From an uncultured Collinsella sp. (GTDB lineage Bacteria; Actinomycetota; Coriobacteriia; Coriobacteriales; Coriobacteriaceae), in contig CATYZK010000054.1 in the NCBI GenBank assembly GCA_958415665.1, positions 1 through 6,288 of the forward strand: a stretch of 6,288 nt of DNA, in the 5' to 3' direction. The notes beneath the pieces were generated by a model. The model was not told where the DNA came from and did not search any database. It saw only the letters and a program-made list of their open reading frames with translations. Shown piece by piece: positions 1 through 5,969 of the stretch; the stretch's first letter is position 1; each line of letters begins with the position of its first letter. The translations under genes were made by a program, and so were the position numbers.

Positions 1-62
1 TGTTGATTGGGGACAGACTTAAATGCGTGAAAACGCTCATTTAAGTCTGTCCCCAATCAACA
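1..62. repeat. 62-bp palindromic repeat element (REP/MITE-like)
   Basis: Bases 1-25 and 38-62 are perfect reverse complements (25 bp). Inside them, 26-28 (CGT) can pair with 33-35 (ACG) around a GAAA loop at 29-32, leaving a two-base bulge (CT, 36-37). The arms carry a GGGGACAGACTT core. The palindrome begins at the first base of the window, so the stem may be longer than seen. It lies beyond the ftsH terminator and has no T-run, so it does not look like the terminator itself. Long palindromes with a GGGGACAG core resemble, from memory, dispersed extragenic repeats linked in some genomes to REP-associated Y1 (IS200-like) transposases. No such transposase and no second copy is present here, so that link is inference. 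Confidence 0.75.
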
Positions 63-77
63 GACGGCCCCATATCG

Positions 78-118
78 CTCAAAAGAAAAGCCTCCACAGG
101 TTTCCCCGCGGAGGCTTT
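78..118 (-). terminator. Rho-independent terminator of the (tilS-)hpt-ftsH unit
   Basis: On the minus strand, AAAGCCTCC (118-110) pairs with GGAGGCTTT (95-87) as a 9-bp stem with a 14-base loop. It is followed directly by a T-rich tail, TTTTCTTTT (90-82), that overlaps the stem end. It starts about 12 bases after the ftsH stop codon, where an intrinsic terminator for the leftward operon is expected. The A-rich side on the plus strand could give weak termination for any transcript entering from the right-hand direction, but the T-tail makes leftward termination the main role. Confidence 0.9.
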
Positions 119-129
119 CGTGACAAAGA

Positions 130-2277
130 TTACTCGTCGACGTCAGTATTGCCGTCGGCCTTCTTTTCGTCAGCGTTCTCGGCATCGTCAGCATCCTCGG
201 ATGCGACGTCGGCATCCTCCTGCATAGCCGCCTGTGCAAAGGCCGCGGCATCAGCCGCCAGCTCCTCCTCGCTCATGCGAGGCGCGCGCTTCTTGGTCGG
301 CATGCCGGCCGCCTTGGCATTGCGCTCCTCCTTGGCCGCCAGGATATCGCCCTCGCGCTCAAGGTAGGCATCCCACTCGTTGTCGAGCAGGGCGTTCACG
401 GCGTCGCCTTCGACGGTCTCGCGCTCAAGCAGCACCTTCGCCATCAGATCGAGCTGATCGCGACGGGCATCCAAAATCTCGACCGCACGGCGATGGGCTT
501 CGCGCATGATGCGCTGAACCTCGATATCGATGCGGCGCGCCGTCTCCTCGGAGTAATCCTGGTGATCGGCGTAATCGCGGCCCAGGAATACCTGATGCTG
601 CGCCTCACCAAACACTTGCGTGCCCAGCTCCTCGCTCATGCCCAAACGCGTAACCATCTCGCGCGCCATCTTGGTCGCGCGTTCCAGGTCGTTGCTCGCG
701 CCCGACGTGATGTCGTCGCACATGAGCTCCTCGGCGACGCGACCGCCCAAGAACACGGCAAGCTCGTCGAGCATCTCGTTCTTGGTCTTGAGGAAGTGAT
801 CCTCCTGCGGAAGCTGCAACGTGTAGCCCAGAGCCTGGCCGCGGCTGACAATCGAGATCTTATGAACCGGATCGGAATGCTCCAAGATGTGGCCCACCAG
901 GGCGTGACCGCTCTCGTGGTAAGCAATCGTGGTGCGCTCGGCCTCGGTCATCACGCGGCCCTTGCGTTGCGGTCCGGCAATCACACGCTCCATCGACTCC
1001 TCGACCTCGTCCATCGAGATCACAGAACGATGACGGCGAGCGGCCAGCAGCGCAGACTCGTTGAGCAGGTTCGCCAAATCGGCACCAGTAAAGCCAACGG
1101 TCATCTGGGCGAGCTTCTCAAACTTAACGTCCTCGTCCATCGGCTTGTTCTCAGCATGCACGCGCAAGATCTGCTCGCGGCCCTTCACGTCCGGACGGTC
1201 GACCGTAACTTGACGATCAAAACGACCGGGGCGCAGCAATGCCGGATCCAGAATGTCGGGGCGGTTGGTGGCAGCGATCAGGATGACCGACTCGCTCTCC
1301 TCAAAACCGTCCATCTCGACCAGCAGCTGGTTGAGCGTCTGCTCGCGCTCGTCGTGGCCGCCGCCCAAACCGGCTCCGCGCTGACGTCCCACGGCATCGA
1401 TCTCGTCAATAAAGATGATTGATGGAGCCTGAGACTTGGCCTCCTTAAAAAGGTCGCGCACGCGGCTGGCGCCGACGCCCACGAACATCTCGACAAAGTC
1501 GGAACCCGAGATGCTAAAAAACGGCACGCCCGCCTCGCCGGCAACGGCCTTGGCCAGCAACGTCTTACCGGTACCCGGAGGGCCCACCAGCAACACGCCG
1601 CGGGGAATCTTGGCGCCCAGCTTGCGATAGCGGTCCGGGTCGCTCAAGAAATCGCGAATCTCTTCGAGCTCCTCGACCGCCTCATCCACGCCAGCAACGT
1701 CCTCGAACTTGACCTTGGGACGCGTAGCCTCGTTGGTCTTGGCATTGGTCTTGCCAAACTGCATGTTCCTGTTGTTGGCACCCATCATCTGGCGCATAAA
1801 GTAGAACATGATGGCGATCAAGGCAATCGTCGGAAGCACACTCATCGCCAAGTCGCCCCAAAAATCGGGATCGTTGGTGTTGACGATGTACTTGGTATCG
1901 GGGTGCTCCGCCATGAGCTCGGCAAGCGAATCGGAACCGACATAGGTCGAGGAAAAGCTCTTGAGCTCGCTCGTGTCGCCCTTGTCCTTTTTCGTCTTCC
2001 AGTAATGACCCGTCACGCTTCCGTCCTGAACCGTATAGGTCAGATCTTCGACGCGATCCTGCTTGATGGCGCTGACCATCTCACTCGTCGCGAGCTTTAC
2101 GGTATTGCTGGAGTTGGCAAAGCCGGAGCCCATGTTAAAGAAGGCGTAACCCAGGAGCGCGCAAGCCAAAAGAAAATACAGCCAGCCCGTACGCGTGGGC
2201 TTCTTGCCTCCGGGCATCCCCGGGATCTTTGGGTCCCGGGGAGTCTGGGAATTGTTGTCGTTACGGTCGTCGGGCAT
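130..2277 (-). CDS. ftsH: ATP-dependent zinc metalloprotease FtsH
   Basis: This is a membrane-anchored AAA+ protease that forms hexamers and degrades misassembled membrane proteins and selected cytosolic regulators. The 715-residue protein has a short Pro-rich cytosolic start, TM1 at about 31-48, an extracytoplasmic domain to about 142, and TM2 at about 143-162. The AAA module has Walker A GPPGTGKT (232-239), the pore motif FVG (265-267), Walker B with D291-E292, sensor N338 and arginine fingers R349 and R352. The peptidase has HESGH (454-458), with D530 as the likely third zinc ligand. All key residues are present. Residues from about 660 to the end form an acidic, Ala-rich tail longer than the catalytic core needs. 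The start lies one base after the hpt stop, which suggests translational coupling. A strong RNA hairpin falls in codons 13-20. Confidence 0.98.
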   Translation of the reverse strand: MPDDRNDNNSQTPRDPKIPGMPGGKKPTRTGWLYFLLACALLGYAFFNMGSGFANSSNTVKLATSEMVSAIKQDRVEDLTYTVQDGSVTGHYWKTKKDKGDTSELKSFSSTYVGSDSLAELMAEHPDTKYIVNTNDPDFWGDLAMSVLPTIALIAIMFYFMRQMMGANNRNMQFGKTNAKTNEATRPKVKFEDVAGVDEAVEELEEIRDFLSDPDRYRKLGAKIPRGVLLVGPPGTGKTLLAKAVAGEAGVPFFSISGSDFVEMFVGVGASRVRDLFKEAKSQAPSIIFIDEIDAVGRQRGAGLGGGHDEREQTLNQLLVEMDGFEESESVILIAATNRPDILDPALLRPGRFDRQVTVDRPDVKGREQILRVHAENKPMDEDVKFEKLAQMTVGFTGADLANLLNESALLAARRHRSVISMDEVEESMERVIAGPQRKGRVMTEAERTTIAYHESGHALVGHILEHSDPVHKISIVSRGQALGYTLQLPQEDHFLKTKNEMLDELAVFLGGRVAEELMCDDITSGASNDLERATKMAREMVTRLGMSEELGTQVFGEAQHQVFLGRDYADHQDYSEETARRIDIEVQRIMREAHRRAVEILDARRDQLDLMAKVLLERETVEGDAVNALLDNEWDAYLEREGDILAAKEERNAKAAGMPTKKRAPRMSEEELAADAAAFAQAAMQEDADVASEDADDAENADEKKADGNTDVDE
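2218..2241 (-). other. Strong RNA hairpin in the early ftsH coding sequence
   Basis: On the ftsH mRNA, CCCCGGGA (2241-2234) and UCCCGGGG (2225-2218) can form a perfect 8-bp, nearly all G-C stem with an 8-base loop. It covers codons 13-20 (PRDPKIPG), about 37-60 bases from the A of the start codon. The pairing is seen directly. A role in initiation or in coupling to hpt is inference, and codon choice in a Pro/Gly-rich segment of a GC-rich genome could produce it by chance. Confidence 0.5.
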
Positions 2278-2278
2278 C

Positions 2279-2827
2279 TTACGAATAAACCTCCGGTTTC
2301 AAAATGCCCAGATACGGAAGGTTGCGATAGCGCTCGGCATAGTCGAGGCCGTAGCCCACCACAAAGGCATCGGGGCAATGGGTTCCAACATACTTGGGCG
2401 TGACGGCCGAGACGCGGTCCTCAACGTCCTTCCACAGGAAGGCGGCGACCTCCAGCGAGGCGGGCTTGCGGCTCTCAAGGTTCTTCATCAGATACTTGAG
2501 CGTCAGCCCCGAGTCCAGAATGTCCTCGACGATCAGCACGTCGCGACCACGGATGTCGATATCCAGGTCCTTAATGATACGCACGATGCCCGAAGACTTC
2601 ACACCGTCGCCATAGCTCGAAACAGCCATGAAATCGATGTTGGTCGGCAGCTCGATCTTGCGCATCAGGTCGCCCATAAAGACCACGGCGCCGCGCAGGA
2701 CCGCAATCAGCACCAGATCCTTACCCGCATAGTCGCGCGTAATCTGCTCGCCCAAGCGAGAGACGATACCGTCGATATCCTCCTGCGTAAACAGAACCTT
2801 CTCGATATCCGGATGTTGAGAAGCCAT
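2279..2827 (-). CDS. hpt: Hypoxanthine phosphoribosyltransferase
   Basis: This cytosolic purine-salvage enzyme joins hypoxanthine (often also guanine) to PRPP to give IMP or GMP. At 182 residues it has normal bacterial HPRT length. The PRPP-binding signature reads VLIVEDILDSGLTL (97-110), with the acidic pair E101-D102. The pyrophosphate loop is LRG (44-46), as in E. coli Hpt, and the flexible-loop Ser-Tyr is at 70-71. The purine-side region VVGYGLDYAERYRNLPYLG (156-174) is close to the family consensus. A good site (AAAGGG, 5-base spacing) supports the ATG. It is followed after one base by ftsH, and the tilS-hpt-ftsH order matches the conserved Gram-positive arrangement. A 148-bp gap and a candidate promoter separate it from tilS, so it may be transcribed both by read-through and from its own start. 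No defects are visible. Confidence 0.97.
   Translation of the reverse strand: MASQHPDIEKVLFTQEDIDGIVSRLGEQITRDYAGKDLVLIAVLRGAVVFMGDLMRKIELPTNIDFMAVSSYGDGVKSSGIVRIIKDLDIDIRGRDVLIVEDILDSGLTLKYLMKNLESRKPASLEVAAFLWKDVEDRVSAVTPKYVGTHCPDAFVVGYGLDYAERYRNLPYLGILKPEVYS
2290..2294 (-). promoter_or_regulatory. Ribosome binding site of ftsH, inside the hpt 3' end
   Basis: GGAGG lies 12 bases upstream of the ftsH ATG, within the last codons of hpt. The spacing is longer than usual. Together with the one-base intercistronic gap, this fits reinitiation by ribosomes finishing hpt, with this site assisting. No better site lies nearer the ATG. Confidence 0.6.
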
Positions 2828-2832
2828 GACAA

Positions 2833-2838
2833 CCCTTT
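2833..2838 (-). promoter_or_regulatory. Ribosome binding site of hpt
   Basis: AAAGGG sits five bases upstream of the hpt ATG on the minus strand and supports the start at 2827. In-frame extension upstream is not needed to complete the HPRT fold. Confidence 0.7.
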
Positions 2839-2884
2839 CTTGTGCTTAATCGCCCACACACCGCCGTATGGACGCGAACTACAC

Positions 2885-2914
2885 ATTCTAGCAGCGCACG
2901 GGGTATATTTTCCA
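2885..2914 (-). promoter_or_regulatory. Candidate internal promoter for hpt-ftsH
   Basis: On the minus strand a -10 hexamer TAGAAT (2890-2885) is preceded by TGC (2893-2891), which makes an extended -10. A -35-like TGGAAA (2914-2909, 4 of 6 matches to TTGACA) lies 18 bases upstream. Transcription would start near 2878, giving a leader of about 50 bases to hpt. The tilS-hpt gap shows no terminator, so the promoter would supplement read-through. The call rests on sequence matches alone. Confidence 0.45.
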
Positions 2915-2975
2915 GCCCGTACGCCATCAGCGCGGGAATACCGCCAACGTCGCACAGAATAGCTGGCGTGGGACG

Positions 2976-4517
2976 CTATTCCGCATCGACTACGCGAAGC
3001 AGATAGGCCACGCGCGTCGCCGCCGTGCACTTAAAACGTTCGTCCGCGCGAACGCCCGCGACCCATACTACGGCACCTCCCGGAGCCGTTCTTACCACGG
3101 GTACGCCAGAGCGGTCTGAAACAGGAATGCGCGCCTCGTTCAACAGGTCTGACACTTTCTTGCTTCGACCGTTCATCCCCAACGGGCACATCACGTCTCC
3201 CGGCACAGGGCTATCCACCCACAGGCGCGCCAATCGCGCCTCGGCGGGAATCTCCCCGCGCGAGCCGGCTAGCATCCGCTCGCTATCGCGGTCAGCGAAC
3301 CCCAGGGCCGCCGCATCCACCAAGGCCGCAACCTCTCCGACAGCAGCAAGCTCGCGGGCACGGTGCACGATATCGCGCCCCGGCTCCACAGCCATCGGCT
3401 CTGCTGTCAGCATACGCCCCGCCCCCAGCGGCAGACGACCGGGAACGGAGATCCAGTCGGCCACTAAGCCCTCGCGCGCCGCCGGGGCCTTGAACGCCAG
3501 CATGCCAAACTCCACACGGGCATCAATTCCCGCAGGAAGCGTTACCGAGCCCGAGCCCGCAGCGACACAGGAGAGCACGCGCTCCACGTGCCGCATCTCC
3601 GGTCGCGCGTCGGGATCGATGCGTTTAATCGCCAACCGCACGATACGTCGTGCAATCACAACCTCGGCGGCGGCAAGACGGCGCGCATCGAGCACCAGTG
3701 CGCCCGCCGCTTCCTTGCGCAGGCAGCTTCGAAACGCCTGTGCCGAAAGCTGGGAAAGAAAGGCGTCTTCGTCGCCCAGAATTTCACAAGCGGCGCCAAT
3801 CGTCTTACAGACGTTCGCGTTGCGCTGTGCCACCACCGGCATCACCCGATGGCGCACATAGTTACGCAGGTACGAAACATCCTCGTTGCTTTCATCTTCC
3901 CGCCATGGCTGACCGTGCACCTGCAGATAGCTCACGAGCTCATCATGCGTGAGGTCGAGCAAGGGGCGCACCACAATGTTCCGACGGCGTGGAATGCTTG
4001 ATAGACCCGCGGGACCCGACCCTTTAATGGCATTCATCAAAAATGTTTCCGCGCGGTCCGACGAGGTATGCGCGGTACAGATACGAGCCGCCGTCCGCGG
4101 TGCGCCCGATTCGGCACAAAGTTCGCGAACATATCTCCGTGCCGCGGCATAGCGCACCTCGCGGGCAGCAGCCTCGATATTGCCCGATTCGTCATCAAAA
4201 TAGGCATGCTCAACGCACAGCGGCAAGCCGTATTGCACGCACAAATCACGTACAAAGGCCTCGTCGCCATCGGATGCCTCCCCGCGCAGATGATGGTTCA
4301 CATGCAGCACGTGCAAACGCTCGCGTGCAATGGAAGCGATGCCGCGCCCGTCCTGGATATCCAGCTTTGATGTGCAAGCCATAAGGAGCAGCGCCGTCGA
4401 GTCCGCACCGCCTGATACCATGAGCACTACGGGGGCAGCGGTCTGCCGCGTTGCCAGAACGTTCTTATCCGTCCTCGGCGCGGCATGATGTCCATAGTGC
4501 TGAGATACCGTTGGCAT
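2976..4517 (-). CDS. tilS: tRNA(Ile)-lysidine synthetase TilS
   Basis: TilS converts C34 of the CAU-anticodon tRNA-Ile to lysidine using ATP and lysine, so that the tRNA reads AUA and accepts Ile. The family is generally essential in bacteria. The 513-residue protein has the PP-loop SGGADS at 35-40, the conserved HVNHHLRG (72-79), and a third N-domain block starting HTSSDRAETF (150-159) and running to SSIP (173-176). A longer middle region follows. The C-terminal TilS domain is recognisable from about 450 to 507, including GRSKKVSDLLNEARIP (450-465) and a GVRADERF segment (488-495). AGGAGG with 6-base spacing fixes the start. It is the first gene of the leftward tilS-hpt-ftsH set and diverges from the YycJ-type gene 48 bp away. 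The roughly 30-residue segment before the PP-loop strand is poorly conserved but normal for the family. Confidence 0.96.
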   Translation of the reverse strand: MPTVSQHYGHHAAPRTDKNVLATRQTAAPVVLMVSGGADSTALLLMACTSKLDIQDGRGIASIARERLHVLHVNHHLRGEASDGDEAFVRDLCVQYGLPLCVEHAYFDDESGNIEAAAREVRYAAARRYVRELCAESGAPRTAARICTAHTSSDRAETFLMNAIKGSGPAGLSSIPRRRNIVVRPLLDLTHDELVSYLQVHGQPWREDESNEDVSYLRNYVRHRVMPVVAQRNANVCKTIGAACEILGDEDAFLSQLSAQAFRSCLRKEAAGALVLDARRLAAAEVVIARRIVRLAIKRIDPDARPEMRHVERVLSCVAAGSGSVTLPAGIDARVEFGMLAFKAPAAREGLVADWISVPGRLPLGAGRMLTAEPMAVEPGRDIVHRARELAAVGEVAALVDAAALGFADRDSERMLAGSRGEIPAEARLARLWVDSPVPGDVMCPLGMNGRSKKVSDLLNEARIPVSDRSGVPVVRTAPGGAVVWVAGVRADERFKCTAATRVAYLLRVVDAE

Positions 4518-4523
4518 TCGCTT

Positions 4524-4529
4524 CCTCCT
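4524..4529 (-). promoter_or_regulatory. Ribosome binding site of tilS
   Basis: A full AGGAGG lies six bases before the tilS ATG on the minus strand. It is the strongest Shine-Dalgarno sequence in the window and settles the start at 4517. Confidence 0.85.
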
Positions 4530-4545
4530 CTATTCGTCCGCACCC

Positions 4546-4551
4546 ATTGTA
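4546..4551 (-). promoter_or_regulatory. Candidate -10 element for tilS
   Basis: TACAAT on the minus strand (5 of 6 matches to TATAAT) would place the transcript start about 20-25 bases before the tilS ATG. At 17-base spacing the -35 position reads GCGAGA, a poor match that lies inside the start of the divergent gene. The promoter must sit in or near the 48-bp divergent gap, which is the main support. Confidence 0.35.
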
Positions 4552-4565
4552 TCCTTTGGAATCTT

Positions 4566-5375
4566 ATGTCTCGCCTGCACCTTCATATCCTCGGCAGCGG
4601 CTCAAAAGGCAACTGCGCACTCGTCGAGGGGCCTCAGGGGCTCATCATGATCGATAACGGCCTGTCCCGCCGCGAGACACTTAAACGCTTGGCGGAGCTT
4701 GGCCTCTCGGCAGACGACGTCGCCGCTCTTGTAATCACTCATGAGCATGGAGACCATATCAAGGGGCTCGATGTATGGTGCAAGCACTGGCATGGCCCCC
4801 TCTTTGCCAGTAGGGACACCCTTTCATGCAAAGAAAACCTCGCGCACCTGCCCGTGGAGGAATTTGACCCCGGCGACACGCTCCCCATTGCCGGCATCCA
4901 GGTACAAACCTACTCAACATCGCACGATGTCATCAATCCTGTCGGCTATCGATTCAATGCTCTCGATGATTCCATTGGGTTTGCCACCGACACCGGAGAG
5001 TTGTCGAGCAAGGCCATAGGCATCCTCAAAGACTGTCGAGTTCTCGCGCTCGAAAGCAACCACGATGTAACTATGTTGCGCGAAGGACCGTACCCACGCT
5101 TTCTTCAGGAGCGCATCCTGTCCACAAAGGGGCATCTCTCCAACAACCAGGCCGCCGAAGCCGCGCGCGAACTTGTTACCGATCGCACCGAACAGCTCAT
5201 CGCCATGCATATCAGCCAGGACAATAATCGTCCAAGCCTTACCGTCAAAAGCTATGCCAACGCGCTTGATGCGAGTCTCGATGATGAACTCGGCAGCTCA
5301 GCCACCCGTCTTCAAGGGCCACGGAAGCTCTCGATACGCCCTGCAAGTCAGTATCGACCGACAACTATTCAATAG
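4566..5375 (+). CDS. yycJ: YycJ/WalJ-family metallo-beta-lactamase-fold hydrolase (probable nuclease)
   Basis: This is a 269-residue cytosolic MBL-fold protein with no signal peptide. It matches the YycJ/WalJ/VicX family: SGSKGNC near the start (11-17), metal site THEHGDHIKGL (58-68; H59, H61, D63, H64), H120, D142 in ATDTG, then ESNHDV (163-168), RILSTKGHLSN (183-193) and a last histidine, H215. The family fold belongs to RNase Z-like hydrolases, and Bacillus YycJ has been linked to DNA exonuclease activity and mismatch repair. That role is known for homologues and only inferred here. In Firmicutes it often sits by the walRK genes, but here it diverges from tilS. I chose the ATG at 4566 because conserved sequence begins at once. 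The only upstream in-frame ATG (4485) would overlap tilS. The ribosome site is weak (only GGA, 5 bases before). The C-terminal 30 residues look divergent. Confidence 0.9.
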   Translation: MSRLHLHILGSGSKGNCALVEGPQGLIMIDNGLSRRETLKRLAELGLSADDVAALVITHEHGDHIKGLDVWCKHWHGPLFASRDTLSCKENLAHLPVEEFDPGDTLPIAGIQVQTYSTSHDVINPVGYRFNALDDSIGFATDTGELSSKAIGILKDCRVLALESNHDVTMLREGPYPRFLQERILSTKGHLSNNQAAEAARELVTDRTEQLIAMHISQDNNRPSLTVKSYANALDASLDDELGSSATRLQGPRKLSIRPASQYRPTTIQ

Positions 5376-5392
5376 CCCACTCAAGACAACAA

Positions 5393-5424
5393 AAGGGGGC
5401 TGGGAATCACTTCCCAGCCCCCTT
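5393..5424 (-). terminator. Terminator between the convergent yycJ-type and hsp20 genes
   Basis: A perfect 14-bp stem (5393-5406 with 5411-5424) with a four-base loop is the strongest hairpin in the window after the left-end palindrome. On the minus strand it is followed by TTTTGTTGT, so it mainly ends hsp20 transcripts about 33 bases after the stop codon. On the plus strand the tail (TTAACTCAT) is poor, so termination of the rightward gene 18 bases after its stop is possible but weaker. Confidence 0.9.
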
Positions 5425-5456
5425 AACTCATACTCTCGATTGAAGCAGAGCCATCG

Positions 5457-5888
5457 TTAGTCGATAGAGATCTTCGTGACGTTCTTCTTCTCGACAATCT
5501 TGGGAACCGTAACGGTCAGGATGCCGTCAGCATACTTAGCCGAAAGGCCCTCGCTCGAAGCGTCCTTCAGATACACGCCGCGCGTCGCGCTGTACGAGCC
5601 GAACTCCTTCTGGAGGAAGTTCTTGCCCTCGTTTTCGGCGCTCTCCTCGACGTTCACACTGATCGACAGGCGACCCTCATTGAGCTCGACGTCGATGTCG
5701 TCCTTGGCGACACCGGTCAGATACGCCTTGACCTCGTAGCCATCGCCCTTGTCCTCAACGTCAACGGGGAACGCCTTGAAGGCAATCGAGCTATTCGCCA
5801 GGTCGGTCATGTCATCAAACAAATCGAACAGCGAACTTGCAGAAGGACGGACGCCAAAAACCGAACGATAAGGAACCATGCTTGCCAT
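5457..5888 (-). CDS. hsp20: Small heat-shock protein (Hsp20 / alpha-crystallin family)
   Basis: This is an ATP-independent holdase chaperone that binds unfolding proteins in the cytosol and forms oligomers. With the chosen start it has 143 residues. An amphipathic N-terminal arm (1-38, with FDLFDDM at 21-27) leads to the alpha-crystallin domain at about 39-131, opening with PVDVED (41-46). The late-strand signature is YADGILTVTVPK (119-130). The tail carries the I-x-I motif ISI (140-142), which docks neighbouring subunits. An ATG 33 bases upstream (5921) is in frame, but I prefer 5888 because AAAAGGAG sits 8 bases before it and the extra 11 residues do not look like the family. The gene is monocistronic, ending at a strong terminator. 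An AT-rich leader with possible temperature-sensitive structure precedes it. No CIRCE operator is visible. Confidence 0.95.
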   Translation of the reverse strand: MASMVPYRSVFGVRPSASSLFDLFDDMTDLANSSIAFKAFPVDVEDKGDGYEVKAYLTGVAKDDIDVELNEGRLSISVNVEESAENEGKNFLQKEFGSYSATRGVYLKDASSEGLSAKYADGILTVTVPKIVEKKNVTKISID

Positions 5889-5893
5889 GTTTA

Positions 5894-5912
5894 CCACTCC
5901 TTTTAAGGACTG
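5894..5912 (-). promoter_or_regulatory. hsp20 ribosome site in a weak hairpin (possible RNA thermometer)
   Basis: On the hsp20 mRNA the Shine-Dalgarno AGGA (5901-5898) can pair with UCCU (5909-5906) around a UAAA loop. After one G-G mismatch the helix continues for two more pairs (CA with UG). A short mismatched helix over the ribosome site of a small heat-shock gene is what ROSE-like or fourU-like thermometers do in other bacteria. The pairing is seen. The function is inference, and the helix is short. Confidence 0.35.
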
Positions 5913-5930
5913 CCGAGCCATCTTCTAGGT

Positions 5931-5969
5931 GGCTGGGACTTCTTTTGACGCTCATATATATGCCCAGCC
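5931..5969 (-). promoter_or_regulatory. Upstream hairpin in the hsp20 5' leader
   Basis: On the minus strand GGCTGGG (5969-5963) can pair with CCCAGCC (5937-5931), a perfect 7-bp, GC-rich stem enclosing 25 bases. The enclosed bases include the self-complementary CATATATATG. It lies about 43 bases before the hsp20 ATG and, if transcribed, would be a stable first helix ahead of the weak ribosome-site hairpin. It lacks a T-run and does not look like a terminator. Confidence 0.45.

Noticed and set aside
493..1422. 309-codon rightward ORF antisense to ftsH
   Set aside because: It lies wholly within the catalytic core of ftsH, matches no family I know, and is the usual antisense shadow of a GC-rich gene.
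2195..2962. 255-codon rightward ORF opposite hpt and the tilS-hpt gap
   Set aside because: hpt has complete active-site motifs on the minus strand; this ORF has no recognisable domain.
2942..2968. CGCCA ... TGGCG inverted repeat after tilS as a terminator
   Set aside because: It has a 5-bp stem with a 17-base loop and no T-run; too weak to call.
3025..3861. 278-codon rightward ORF antisense to tilS
   Set aside because: Its composition is low-complexity Ser/Arg/Ala/Thr, typical of an antisense shadow, and tilS is well supported on the other strand.
4485..4565. Upstream in-frame ATG for the YycJ-type gene (27 extra residues)
   Set aside because: It would start inside tilS. Family conservation begins at the ATG at 4566, and the added residues do not resemble the family.
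5889..5921. Upstream ATG for hsp20 (11 extra residues)
   Set aside because: There is no good ribosome site before it, while AAAAGGAG sits at ideal spacing before the ATG at 5888.
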